From NCBI RefSeq assembly GCF_003057875.1, contig NZ_PYXZ01000006.1, forward strand, positions 248,001 through 312,000: a stretch of DNA of 64,000 nucleotides, in the 5' to 3' direction. The translations under genes were made by a program, and so were the position numbers. The notes under the pieces were generated by a model that had not been told where the DNA came from, searched no databases, and saw only the letters and a program-made list of their open reading frames with translations. This document shows, one piece after another, positions 1 to 8,195 of this stretch (its first letter is position 1; every line of letters starts with the position of its first letter). Origin of the DNA: Nocardioides currus (lineage in GTDB: Bacteria; Actinomycetota; Actinomycetes; Propionibacteriales; Nocardioidaceae).

Positions 1-159
1 CTCCACGACGCGGTCGAGGCGCTCAAGGCGGGCGAGTCGTCGTTGGCGGACATGGCGGCGCAGCTGGGCTACGCCGACCAGGCCCACTTCACGCACGACT
101 TCCGCACGGTCACCGGGATGACGCCGGGGGAGTACCTCGGCGACCAGCCCCGGACCTGA
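1..159 (+). CDS. AraC-family transcriptional regulator, C-terminal fragment
   Basis: Only the last 52 residues lie in the window; the gene enters from the left edge and stops with TGA at 157-159. The visible part is the second helix-turn-helix of an AraC/XylS DNA-binding domain: an ADMAAQLGYADQAHFTHDF-type recognition helix followed by the family's terminal TGMTPGEY motif. AraC proteins are usually DNA-binding transcription activators. The effector domain is outside the window, so the ligand and target genes cannot be told. The next gene is convergent and begins its stop codon only 6 bases away. Confidence 0.85.
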   Translation, partial: LHDAVEALKAGESSLADMAAQLGYADQAHFTHDFRTVTGMTPGEYLGDQPRT

Positions 160-164
160 CGTCC

Positions 165-998
165 TCAGGCCGTCTGCATCACCGACGACCGCACCACCGC
201 GGCGCCCGCGAGCTGACCGGCTGCCGCAGCGGCGAGCACCGACGGCATCGGCATCGGCAGCTCGGCAACGTGCGCCAGGTCGCCGGCCGCGAAGACGCCA
301 GGGACGCTGGTGGCGCCGAAGAGGTCGATCGCGATGCAGCCGCTGTCGCGCATCTCGAGGCCGAGCTGGGCGGCGAAGGGCGCCGACTGCTCGAAGGCCG
401 GGTGGGCGAAGAGTCCGTCCACGACGACCGAGGAGTCACCCGACGTCACGACGAGCCCGTCGGAGGTCAGCTCGACGCTGGTCACGGCTGGCACGACCGC
501 GATCGATCCGACGATCGGCGACAGCAGCGGGACCTGGTGCTCGGCGGCGGGGGAGTCCTGGATCGCGATCCGCTTCCCGTGGAGCTCGTGACCGTGGCAG
601 AAGGGGCACACGTGCACCGTGCGGCCCCACTGCTCGGCGAAGCCATCTATGTCGGGCATGACGTCGCGCAGGCCGGTGGCGAGCACGACGGCGCGGCTCG
701 TCTCGACCGATCCGTCGGCGAGCGTGACCTCGAAGGTGCCGTCGTCGAGCCGCACGACGGTGGTCGCCGCGACGTCGCGCACCTCGACCTCGGCGTACGC
801 CGCGAGCTCGCCGCGCACGATCGACCTGAACTCCGCGGGGGCGCGGCCGTCGTTGGTGATGATGTTGTGCATGGCGTCGACCGGCGCGTTGCGGTACGCG
901 CCGGAGTCGAGCATCAGGGTGGGACGGTGCATCCGTCCGAGGGTCAGTGTGGCCTGCAGGCCGGCGGGGCCGCCGCCGATCACGATCGCGTCCAGCAT
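165..998 (-). CDS. FAD-dependent dithiol/disulfide oxidoreductase (TrxR fold)
   Basis: A 277-residue flavoprotein of the thioredoxin-reductase fold. An FAD-binding GGGPAG lies at residues 8-13, an ATGLRD motif near 108 and a redox CxxC as CPFCHGHE at 131-138. True thioredoxin reductases have CATC and a GGGxSA-type NADPH motif shortly after it. Here the matching stretch reads IAIQDSPAAEH and that motif is missing. The CPxCHG form resembles dithiol oxidases of the GliT/HlmI type, so an oxygen-linked dithiol oxidase or an unknown partner is more likely than classical TrxR (inference). The ATG at 998 was chosen because GAAGGAG lies about 6 bases upstream; a longer frame starts at 1046 without such a site. 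It is divergent from a MerR regulator that probably controls it. Confidence 0.8.
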   Translation of the reverse strand: MLDAIVIGGGPAGLQATLTLGRMHRPTLMLDSGAYRNAPVDAMHNIITNDGRAPAEFRSIVRGELAAYAEVEVRDVAATTVVRLDDGTFEVTLADGSVETSRAVVLATGLRDVMPDIDGFAEQWGRTVHVCPFCHGHELHGKRIAIQDSPAAEHQVPLLSPIVGSIAVVPAVTSVELTSDGLVVTSGDSSVVVDGLFAHPAFEQSAPFAAQLGLEMRDSGCIAIDLFGATSVPGVFAAGDLAHVAELPMPMPSVLAAAAAGQLAGAAVVRSSVMQTA

Positions 999-1023
999 GT
1001 GTATCTCCTTCGTCATTTGCCAA

Positions 1024-1061
1024 CAGATAGGAGCATGTGACTTCATGTCAACATGAAGTCA
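1024..1061. promoter_or_regulatory. MerR-type operator and divergent promoter
   Basis: A perfect inverted repeat of two 11-base arms (TGACTTCATGT at 1038-1048 and ACATGAAGTCA at 1051-1061, spacer CA) sits between the oxidoreductase and the MerR gene. On the minus strand a consensus -35 TTGACA (1051-1046) lies at the palindrome centre, with a weak -10-like TATCTG (1029-1024) after 16 bases. The right arm contains the merR start codon at 1053, so regulator binding should affect both genes. The palindrome is seen directly; its recognition by the adjacent MerR protein is inferred. Confidence 0.75.
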
Positions 1062-1460
1062 AGTCGCGATCGGACCTGGTCGGTGGGAGAGGTGGCGGAG
1101 CGCTTCGACCTGCCCACGAACGTGCTGCGGCACTGGGAGTCGGTGGGCCTGCTCACGCCGGAGCGCGACTCCGCCGACCGGCGCCGCTACGCGCGCGACG
1201 ACATCGCCCGGGTGGCCGCGATCCAGCGCAACAAGGACGCCGGCATGAGCCTCGACCAGATCGCGGTGCTGCTCGACGCCGGCTCCCCGGAGCGGCACGC
1301 CGTGCTCAGGGCACACCTCGACGACCTCGACCGGCGCATGGAGCAGATGCGGATCTCACGCGAGATGACCGAGCACGCCTTCAACTGCCGGGCCCACGAC
1401 CTGACCGCCTGCCCGGGGTTCCAGCGGCACGTCAAGGACCTGATGGCGGCCTTCGACTGA
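1053..1460 (+). CDS. MerR-family transcriptional regulator
   Basis: A 135-residue regulator. It opens with the MerR winged helix-turn-helix (WSVGEVAERFDLPTNVLRHW, residues 9-28), then the RRRYARDDIARVAAI wing and a dimerising coiled helix (about 80-110). The short C-terminal tail holds two cysteines in FNCRAHDLTACPGF, which could bind a metal or sense thiol redox state, as the neighbouring CxxC oxidoreductase would suggest (inference). The ATG at 1053 lies inside the operator palindrome and has no ribosome site at normal spacing, so the message is probably leaderless; GTG at 1083 is an alternative start. Confidence 0.85.
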   Translation: MKSSRDRTWSVGEVAERFDLPTNVLRHWESVGLLTPERDSADRRRYARDDIARVAAIQRNKDAGMSLDQIAVLLDAGSPERHAVLRAHLDDLDRRMEQMRISREMTEHAFNCRAHDLTACPGFQRHVKDLMAAFD

Positions 1461-1470
1461 TGCGCGCGAC

Positions 1471-3195
1471 TCACATCCGCTCGGGCGCCTCGATCCCGAG
1501 CAGGTCGAGTCCCTGCACGAGGACGGCGAGCGTCACGGCGGACAGCGAGAGCCGTGAGCCCCGTTGCTCGACGGTGTCGGCCTTGAGCACCGGGCACTGC
1601 TCGTAGAAGGTCGAGAACTCCTGGGCCAGCTCGAACAGGTAGGTGCACAGGCGGTGCGGCGCGAGGTCGTCGCCGACCTCGGCGACCACGGACCCGAAGG
1701 CAAGCAGCCGCAGGGCGAGCGCGCGCTCGGCGGGAGCCCCGAGGGAGATCGGGGCCTCGAACCGCGGGTCGACGCCGGCGGAGCGGAAGATCGACCGGAT
1801 CCGGGTGGTGGCGTACTGCAGGTAGGGGCCGGTGTTGCCGGTGTAGGCGAGCATCCGGTCGAGGTCGAAGACGTACTCCGAGTCGTGGGCGACGCTGAGG
1901 TCGGCATACTTCACCGCGCCGATCCCGACCTGGGGCGCGATCGACGCACGCACCTCCTCGGGCAGCTCGGGGCGCGTCCGGTCGACCTCGCGACGCGCGT
2001 TGGCCATCGCCTCCTCGAGGAGCGCCATCAGGCGCAGCGGGGCGCCGGAGCGGGTGCGCAGGATCTTGCGGTCCTCGCCGAGCACGTTGCCGATCCGCAC
2101 GTGGACCACCTCGACGTGGTCGGGCAGCCAGCCGGCGAGCCGAGCCGTCTCCCACACCATCTCCAGGTGCAGGGCCTGCGGCACGCCGATGACGTAGAGG
2201 CAGCGATCGGCGCCGAGCCGCTCGACGCGGTGCCGGATCGTGGCGAGGTCGGTGGTCGCGTAGCCGTAGCCGCCGTCGGACTTGCGGATGATCAGCGGCT
2301 GCGGCTTGCCCTCGCGCCCGGTGTAGCCGTCGAGGAAGACGCACAGGGCGCCGTCGCTCATCGTCGCGAGCCCGGCGGCCTCGAGCTCGTCGCAGATGCC
2401 GGCCAGGTCGTCGTTGTACGTCGACTCGCCGGCCAGGTCGCCGTCGGTGAGCGTCACGCCGAGGGTGGCGTAGATCCGGTTGAAGTAGCGCCGGGAGAGC
2501 TCGACGAGCTCCGACCACAGCCGCAGCGTGTCCTCGTCGCCGGCCTGCAGCGACACCACGCGGGCCCGTGCGCGGGTGGCGAAGTCCTCGTCGCCGTCGA
2601 ACTGGGCGCGCGCCGCCTGGTAGAACGCGTTGGGATCGCTCTCGAGCAGCAGCGCCTGCTCCGACCCCTCGCCGACGTCGAGCAGGTGCTCGATGAGCAT
2701 GCCGAACGGCGTGCCCCAGTCGCCGATGTGGTTCTGTCGCACGACGCGGTGGCCGAGGTGCTCGAGCACGCGGGCGAGCGCGTCGCCGACGACGGTGGTG
2801 CGCAGGTGCCCGACGTGCATCTCCTTGGCGACATTGGGGGCGCTGTAGTCGATCGGCACGACCTGGGCCTCCTGCGTCGGCACGCCCAGGCGCTCGTCCG
2901 CGGCCAGGTCGGCCAGCAGTGACTCGATCCAGGCGTCGTCGAAGGTGAGGTTGAGGAACCCCGGTCCGCTGACGTCGATCGACACCGGCAGGTCGCCGAG
3001 CTCGGCCACGATGCGCGTGGCCACGTCGCGGGGCGAGGCGCCGACCCGCTTGGCCAGGGCCAGGGCGGCGTTGGCCTGCACGTCGGCGTACTGACTGGGT
3101 CGCAGCACGGGATCGGCCCCTGCGAACTCGGGTCCCAGCGCGCGGGCGATCGCGTCCGAGAGAGCAGGGGCAAGGAGGTCCACCGGCGCTGTCAT
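1471..3195 (-). CDS. argS: Arginyl-tRNA synthetase
   Basis: A 574-residue class I aminoacyl-tRNA synthetase that charges tRNA-Arg in the cytoplasm. The N-terminal Arg-specific domain comes first, then the catalytic signature SAPNVAKEMHVGHLR with HVGH at 127-130. A KSDGGYGYATTDLA block, characteristic of ArgRS, follows near residue 310, and an anticodon-binding helical domain ends the protein. As in many ArgRS enzymes a canonical KMSKS is not evident. The ATG at 3195 lies 6 bases after a TAGGGT -10 hexamer on the minus strand, so the transcript is probably leaderless. It shares a palindromic promoter with the divergent kinase gene. Confidence 0.95.
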   Translation of the reverse strand: MTAPVDLLAPALSDAIARALGPEFAGADPVLRPSQYADVQANAALALAKRVGASPRDVATRIVAELGDLPVSIDVSGPGFLNLTFDDAWIESLLADLAADERLGVPTQEAQVVPIDYSAPNVAKEMHVGHLRTTVVGDALARVLEHLGHRVVRQNHIGDWGTPFGMLIEHLLDVGEGSEQALLLESDPNAFYQAARAQFDGDEDFATRARARVVSLQAGDEDTLRLWSELVELSRRYFNRIYATLGVTLTDGDLAGESTYNDDLAGICDELEAAGLATMSDGALCVFLDGYTGREGKPQPLIIRKSDGGYGYATTDLATIRHRVERLGADRCLYVIGVPQALHLEMVWETARLAGWLPDHVEVVHVRIGNVLGEDRKILRTRSGAPLRLMALLEEAMANARREVDRTRPELPEEVRASIAPQVGIGAVKYADLSVAHDSEYVFDLDRMLAYTGNTGPYLQYATTRIRSIFRSAGVDPRFEAPISLGAPAERALALRLLAFGSVVAEVGDDLAPHRLCTYLFELAQEFSTFYEQCPVLKADTVEQRGSRLSLSAVTLAVLVQGLDLLGIEAPERM

Positions 3196-3199
3196 GCAT

Positions 3200-3213
3200 C
3201 AACCCTAGGGTTG
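3200..3213. promoter_or_regulatory. Palindromic bidirectional leaderless promoter
   Basis: A perfect 14-base palindrome, CAACCCTAGGGTTG, fills most of the 23-base gap between argS and the kinase gene. Each strand reads TAGGGT, a TAnnnT -10 hexamer: 3206-3211 on the plus strand, 7 bases before GTG 3219, and 3207-3202 on the minus strand, 6 bases before ATG 3195. The two hexamers share their central TA. The layout fits two leaderless promoters built on one palindrome; promoter activity is inferred from spacing. Confidence 0.6.
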
Positions 3214-3218
3214 TCCGC

Positions 3219-4138
3219 GTGCCCGTCTCGATCCCGCCCGCCCTCGACGCGCAGCGCGGGAACGGTCCCGACTGGGCGGGCTGGCTCGACCGCCTGCCGC
3301 GACTGGCCGCGGACGTGGTCGAGGAGTGGGGCCTCACGCCCGACGGCGAGTCGATGCACGGGGCGTGCTCGTTGGTGCTGCCGGTCCGCACGACCGGCCG
3401 CGCACCGGCCGTCCTCAAGCTCACCTACGACGGTGACGACGAGTCCGAACACGAGGGCCTCGCCCTCCAGCGCTGGGGCGGTCGCGGCGTCGTCAGGTTG
3501 CTGCGCGCCGACCCGCACCGGCGCGCCCTGCTCCTCGAGCGGCTCCACACCGAGGACCTCTCCGACCTGTGGGACGTGGAGGCCTGCGAGGTCGTCGGCG
3601 GCCTCTACTCCCGCCTGCACGTCCCGGCCCTGCCCCAGCTGCGCACCCTCACGTCGTACGTCGCCCGCTGGACCGACGACCTGCAGCGGATGCCCCGCAA
3701 CGCCCCGATCCCGCGCCGGCTCGTCGAGCAGGCGACCGCGCTGGCGCGGTCGTTCGTCGTCGACGACGCGAGCACCGGCACGATGATCCACGGCGACCTC
3801 CACTACGCCAACGTGCTCTCCGCCGACCGGGAGCCGTGGCTGGTGATCGACCCCAAGCCGATGAGCGGCGACCCCACTACGAGCCGGCGCCGCTGCTGTG
3901 GAACCGGTGGGACGAGCTGGCCGGCGACATCCGCGGCGGCGTGCGCCGACGCTTCCACGCGGTGGTCGACGCCGCCGGCCTCGACGAGGACCGCGCCCGC
4001 GACTGGGTCGTGGTGCGGATGGTGATCAACGCGCACTGGACGATCGAGGACGCCGAGCGGGCCGGTCGCGGCCTCGACGCCGACGAGCAGGCCTGGATCA
4101 CCCGCTGCGTCGCGATCGCGAAGGCCGTCCAGGACTAG
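3219..4138 (+). pseudogene. APH(6)-like phosphotransferase with a one-base frameshift
   Basis: A kinase-like protein of the streptomycin 6-kinase/aminoglycoside phosphotransferase family, about 306 residues if restored. The first frame (GTG 3219) holds the substrate loop and the catalytic HGDLHYANVL and VIDPKP motifs. It then changes into unrelated sequence after GDP and stops at 4025. The +1 frame continues the family sequence (HYEPAPLLWNRWDEL) through to 4138. Adding one C to the CCCC run at 3872-3875 gives GDPHYEPAPLLW and rejoins the frames. This is either a real recent deletion or a base-call error. The truncated form keeps the catalytic Asp and the metal ligands but loses the C-terminal helices. 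Its substrate is unknown; family members act on streptomycin or other hydroxyl compounds. Confidence 0.8.
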
Positions 4139-4203
4139 GTCCGGACCGGCAGCGTGACTGAGGGGGTGACGGACGACCCGGTCACTGGCCTAGCCTGCAC
4201 GAC

Positions 4204-4740
4204 ATGGCCTCTCGGGAACCGGTCCGCCACATCGTCGTCATGGGGGTGTCCGGCGTCGGCAAGACCACGATCGCCAAGGGCATCTCCAGCCTCATGGGCT
4301 GGACCTTCGCCGAGGGCGACGCCTTCCACTCCGAGGCCAACGTCGCCAAGATGCACGCCGGCCACGCCCTCGACGACGACGACCGCTGGCCGTGGCTGCG
4401 CTCGATCGGCGACTGGATGTCGGCCGAGATCGCCGAGGGCCGCTCGGCGGTGGTGACCTGCTCGGCGCTGCGCCGCGCCTACCGCGACGTGCTCCGCGAG
4501 GGCCGGCCCGAGGTCGAGTTCTGTCACCTCGCGGCCGAGCAGGACCTCGTCAGCGACCGGCTCGACCACCGGGCCGGGCACTTCATGCCGTCGTCGCTGC
4601 TGCCCAGCCAGTTCTCCACCCTCGAACCGCTCGAGCCCGACGAGCCCGGGGTGACGGTCTCCGTCGCCGGCCCGGTGCCCGAGGTCCTCGCTCGTGCGGT
4701 CGCCGCGCTCTCGCTCACCCCCGACGAAGGGAAGATCTGA
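4204..4740 (+). CDS. gntK: Gluconokinase
   Basis: A 178-residue P-loop kinase, normal length for the family, that converts gluconate plus ATP to 6-phosphogluconate and feeds the pentose phosphate pathway. The Walker A motif is MGVSGVGKTT near residues 14-23. The GDAFHSEANVAKMHAGHALDDDDRWPWL block is diagnostic of gluconokinase, and CSALRRAYRDVLR matches the substrate/lid region. TAGCCT at 4191-4196 lies 7 bases before the ATG, so the message is probably leaderless. A GTGAC/GTCAC inverted pair upstream (about 4167-4184) might bind a repressor, but no regulator gene is adjacent. It is coupled to the transporter gene by an overlapping stop/start. Confidence 0.93.
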   Translation: MASREPVRHIVVMGVSGVGKTTIAKGISSLMGWTFAEGDAFHSEANVAKMHAGHALDDDDRWPWLRSIGDWMSAEIAEGRSAVVTCSALRRAYRDVLREGRPEVEFCHLAAEQDLVSDRLDHRAGHFMPSSLLPSQFSTLEPLEPDEPGVTVSVAGPVPEVLARAVAALSLTPDEGKI

Positions 4741-6170
4741 TGGAGCTCACCGATGCGGGCAACACCCAGCTGATCCTCGCGGCCCTGCTCGGCATCGCCG
4801 CCGTGGTCGTGCTGATCGTCTGGGCCAAGCTGCACCCGTTCCTGGCCCTGATGCTCGGGGCGGCGGTGATGGGCGCCGTGGCCGGCGTCGCGCCGCTCGA
4901 CATCGTCAACAGCTTCACCGTCGGATTCGGCGGCACCGTCGGGTCGGTCGGGCTGCTGATCGCGCTCGGCGCCATGATCGGCAAGATCCTGGCCGACTCG
5001 GGCGGCAGCGACACGATCGTCGACACCATCATCGGCCGGGTCGGCAAGGCCGGGCTGCCGTGGGCGATGGCCCTGATCGCCGCCATCCTCGGCCTCCCGC
5101 TCTTCTTCGAGGTCGGCGTCGTGCTGCTCGTCCCGGTCGTGCTGCTGGTCGCGCGCAGGATGGACATCTCGATCATGCGCGTCGGCATCCCGGCCCTGGC
5201 CGGCCTCTCGGTGCTGCACGGGCTCGTGCCGCCCCACCCCGGCCCGCTGGTCGCCATCGACAACCTCGGCGCCGACCTCGGCCTCACGCTGCTCTTCGGC
5301 CTGGTCGTCGCGATCCCCACGCTGGTCGTCTGCGGTCCGCTGCTCGCCCGCTTCGTCGAGCAGTGGGTGCCGGTGCACGCGCCCGCGCTGGCCGGTGGCC
5401 GGGGAGGAGCCGGGGCCGCGGCTGGTGATCGCGCCGAGGTCACGGAGGGTGCGCGGGCCGAGGACGAGGCGCGTACGCCGCTGGGCGAGGGCGTCACCCG
5501 CCGACCCGGCTTCGGGGCGGCCGTCGTCTGCATCACCCTGCCGGTCGTGCTGATGCTGCTGCGCGCCATCGCCGAGCTGACGATCGACGACGACGAGAGC
5601 ACCGTCCTCAAGACCCTGGTCTTCATCGGCACCCCGTCCGTGGCGCTGCTCGCCGCCGTCCTCGTGTCGATGTGGCTGCTGGGGTTCAACACCGGCATGA
5701 ACCGCAAGCAGGTGGAGTCCTCGCTCGGCTCGGGACTGCCCGGGATCGCCTCGATCCTGCTGATCGTCGCCGCGGGCGGCGGCTTCAAGGCGATGCTGGT
5801 CGACGCGGGAGTCGGCGACGTGATCGGCGACTGGGCCGAGGGCTCCGGGATCTCGGTGCTGCTCCTCGGCTGGCTGGTGGCCGTCGGCGTACGCCTCGCG
5901 ACCGGCTCCGCGACCGTCGCGACCATCACCGCGAGCGGCATCGTGAGCGGCGTCGCCGCCGGTCTCGACGCCCCGACGCTGGCCCTGCTGGTCCTGGCGA
6001 TCGGCTGCGGATCGGTGTTCTTCAGCCACGTCAACGACGCCGGGTTCTGGCTCGTGAAGGAGTACTTCGGGCTGACGATCGGCCAGACGCTGAAGTCGTG
6101 GTCGGTGATGGAGACGGCCATCTCGGTGGTGGGACTGGTGTTCGTGCTGCTTCTCGACCTCGTCGTGTGA
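4740..6170 (+). CDS. gntP: Gluconate:H+ symporter, GntP family
   Basis: A 476-residue integral membrane permease that imports gluconate for GntK. About twelve to fourteen hydrophobic helices are visible, with GntP-type motifs including GFGGTVGSVGLLIALGAMIGK, LGLPLFFEVGVVLLVPVV and HGLVPPHPGPLVAI. The final part, SHVNDAGFWLVKEYFGLTIGQTLKSWSVMET, is strongly characteristic. It is about 30 residues longer than typical because of a glycine/acid-rich hydrophilic loop near residues 220-260. The ATG at 4740 overlaps the gntK stop (TGATG), so the two genes form an operon and are translationally coupled. Confidence 0.92.
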   Translation: MELTDAGNTQLILAALLGIAAVVVLIVWAKLHPFLALMLGAAVMGAVAGVAPLDIVNSFTVGFGGTVGSVGLLIALGAMIGKILADSGGSDTIVDTIIGRVGKAGLPWAMALIAAILGLPLFFEVGVVLLVPVVLLVARRMDISIMRVGIPALAGLSVLHGLVPPHPGPLVAIDNLGADLGLTLLFGLVVAIPTLVVCGPLLARFVEQWVPVHAPALAGGRGGAGAAAGDRAEVTEGARAEDEARTPLGEGVTRRPGFGAAVVCITLPVVLMLLRAIAELTIDDDESTVLKTLVFIGTPSVALLAAVLVSMWLLGFNTGMNRKQVESSLGSGLPGIASILLIVAAGGGFKAMLVDAGVGDVIGDWAEGSGISVLLLGWLVAVGVRLATGSATVATITASGIVSGVAAGLDAPTLALLVLAIGCGSVFFSHVNDAGFWLVKEYFGLTIGQTLKSWSVMETAISVVGLVFVLLLDLVV

Positions 6171-6198
6171 GTCGATGGACGGGATTTGCTACCGCCGC

Positions 6199-6220
6199 GT
6201 AACCACGTGATCTAGGTTAC
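6199..6220. promoter_or_regulatory. Inverted repeat GTAACC-N10-GGTTAC ahead of the acyl-CoA ligase
   Basis: Perfect 6-base arms (6199-6204 and 6215-6220) lie about 63 bases before the ligase start. A TAGGTT that could be a -10 (6213-6218) overlaps the right arm. This looks like an operator for a dimeric repressor, for example a TetR-type lipid regulator, but no regulator is adjacent and the assignment is inference. Confidence 0.4.
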
Positions 6221-6282
6221 TCCCAGGAGTCAGCCCCTGCGGTCCCCGCTGACCGCAGCCGATCAGCCACCCAGGGAGTCCC

Positions 6283-8100
6283 ATGCCCATCAACCACGAC
6301 ACCAGCTTCGTCGACCGACTGCCACGCAACGTCGCGGTGCAGTTCCACGACCGGGTCGAGAAGTCGTCCGCCCACGAGGCCTACCGCTACCCCCAGGGTG
6401 ACGCGTGGGAGTCGATCACCTGGAAGCAGACGGGGGAGCGGGTCGAGGCACTCGCGGCCGGGCTGCTGTCGCTGGGGCTCGAGCCCGAGCAGCGCGTGGG
6501 CATCGCGTCGAGCACCCGTGTCGAGTGGATCCTGGCCGACCTCGCCGTCATGTGCGCTGCCGGCGCCACGACGACGGTCTACCCGTCCACCAACTCCGAG
6601 GACACCGCCTACATCCTGGGCGACGCCGACTGCCGGTTCGTCTTCGCCGAGGACGACACCCAGGTCGCCAAGCTGGTCGAGCACCGCAACGAGCTGCCCC
6701 ACCTCGAGAAGGTCATCACCTTCGACGGCGCCACGAGCGACTGGGTGATCTCCCTGGACGACCTCGCCGCCCTCGGCACGGCCTACCTCGCCGAGCACCC
6801 CGACGTCATCGCCGAGAAGGCCGCGGCGATCGAGCCCGACCAGCTCTCCACGCTGATCTACACCTCCGGCACCACGGGTCGCCCCAAGGGCGTCCGCCTG
6901 AGCCACCGCTCCTCGGTCTACGAGGGCGAGGCCATCGCGGTGCAGAACATCCTCGACGAGAGCGACCTGCAGTTCCTGTGGCTGCCGATGTCGCACTCCT
7001 TCGGCAAGGTGCTGCTCTCCGCCCAGATGGCGTGCGGCTTCGCGACCGCCGTCGACGGCCGGGTCGAGAAGATCGTCGACAACTGCGCCGAGGTGAAGCC
7101 CACGTTCATGGGTGCCGCGCCGCGCATCTTCGAGAAGGCCTACGGCCGCATCCAGACCATGCAGGCGGCCGAGGGCGGGGCCAAGGAGAAGCTGTTCCAC
7201 AAGGCCTTCGCCACCGGCCTCGAGGTCGAGCGGCTCAAGCGCGAGGGCAAGTCCGTCCCGGCTCTCCTGAAGATCCAGCACGGGCTGTTCGACAAGCTGG
7301 TCTTCAGCAAGGTCCGGGCCCGCTTCGGTGGCCGCGTGCGCTTCTTCATCTCCGGCTCCGCCGCGCTCAACCGCGACATCGCCGAGTGGTTCAACGCCGC
7401 GGGCATCGTCATCCTCGAGGGCTACGGCATGACCGAGAACTTCGCGGGCGCCGCCGTCAACCACCCCGAGGAGAACCGCATCGGCACGGTCGGTCGCGCC
7501 CTGCCCGGCTCCGAGATCAAGATCGGCGACGGCGACGAGGTGCTGATCCGCGGCCCCCACGTGATGGGCGGCTACCACAACCTCCCGGAGGAGACGACCC
7601 GCACGCTCACCTCCGACGGCTGGCTGCACACCGGCGACAAGGGCTCGCTCGACGCCGACGGCTACCTCACCATCACCGGCCGCATCAAGGAGCTCTTCAA
7701 GACCTCCGGCGGCAAGTACATCGCCCCGCCGGCGATCGAGGCCAAGTTCAAGGCGATCTGCCCCTACGCCAGCCAGTTCATGGTCTTCGGCAACGAGCGC
7801 AACTACGTCATCGCGCTCGTCACCCTCGACCCCGACGCGATGGTCGGCTGGGCCGCCGAGAACGGCATGGAGGGTGCCTCCTACACCGAGGTCGTCCAGA
7901 GCGACGCGGTCAAGTCGATGGTCCAGGGCTACGTCGACGAGCTCAACAACAAGCTCAACCGCTGGGAGACCATCAAGAAGTGGGAGCTGCTCGACCACGA
8001 CCTCACCATCGAGTCCGGCGAGCTCACCCCTTCGATGAAGGTCAAGCGCAGCGTCGTCGAGGACAACTACAAGGACAAGATCGACGCGCTCTACGCGTGA
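6283..8100 (+). CDS. AMP-forming acyl-CoA ligase (long-chain type)
   Basis: A 605-residue adenylate-forming enzyme that activates a carboxylic acid, most likely a long-chain fatty acid, with ATP and CoA. The P-loop-like signature LIYTSGTTGRPKG is at about 190-202, the adenylate motif EGYGMTENFAG near 380, the hinge GWLHTGDKG near 447 and the catalytic lysine in SMKVKRSVV near the C terminus. Length and the ITGRIKELFKTSGGKYIAP block match FadD15-like ligases. The start is supported by AGGGAG five bases before the ATG. It stands alone between the gnt operon and a secreted dioxygenase-like gene; exact chain-length preference cannot be read from sequence. Confidence 0.88.
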   Translation: MPINHDTSFVDRLPRNVAVQFHDRVEKSSAHEAYRYPQGDAWESITWKQTGERVEALAAGLLSLGLEPEQRVGIASSTRVEWILADLAVMCAAGATTTVYPSTNSEDTAYILGDADCRFVFAEDDTQVAKLVEHRNELPHLEKVITFDGATSDWVISLDDLAALGTAYLAEHPDVIAEKAAAIEPDQLSTLIYTSGTTGRPKGVRLSHRSSVYEGEAIAVQNILDESDLQFLWLPMSHSFGKVLLSAQMACGFATAVDGRVEKIVDNCAEVKPTFMGAAPRIFEKAYGRIQTMQAAEGGAKEKLFHKAFATGLEVERLKREGKSVPALLKIQHGLFDKLVFSKVRARFGGRVRFFISGSAALNRDIAEWFNAAGIVILEGYGMTENFAGAAVNHPEENRIGTVGRALPGSEIKIGDGDEVLIRGPHVMGGYHNLPEETTRTLTSDGWLHTGDKGSLDADGYLTITGRIKELFKTSGGKYIAPPAIEAKFKAICPYASQFMVFGNERNYVIALVTLDPDAMVGWAAENGMEGASYTEVVQSDAVKSMVQGYVDELNNKLNRWETIKKWELLDHDLTIESGELTPSMKVKRSVVEDNYKDKIDALYA

Positions 8101-8144
8101 TCACCGCTCCCGCACAGGGAGCACACAGCAATGTCCGGCGCAAT

Positions 8145-8172
8145 GGGTGTCGGTGGGAGACCACCGGCACCC
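8145..8172 (+). terminator. GNRA-capped hairpin after the acyl-CoA ligase
   Basis: Twelve-base arms GGGTGTCGGTGG (8145-8156) and CCACCGGCACCC (8161-8172) pair fully in RNA with one G-U, closed by a GAGA tetraloop. It is followed by CCATTT rather than a clear T run. It may end the ligase transcript or be part of the leader of the dioxygenase gene, whose ATG is 24 bases downstream. Confidence 0.5.
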
Positions 8173-8195
8173 GTTCGCCATTTCCAGGAGACTCG

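Noticed and set aside
1187..3424. A minus-strand frame of about 745 codons across argS
   Set aside because: It lies on the same strand but in another frame from argS, whose HVGH and ArgRS blocks are unmistakable.
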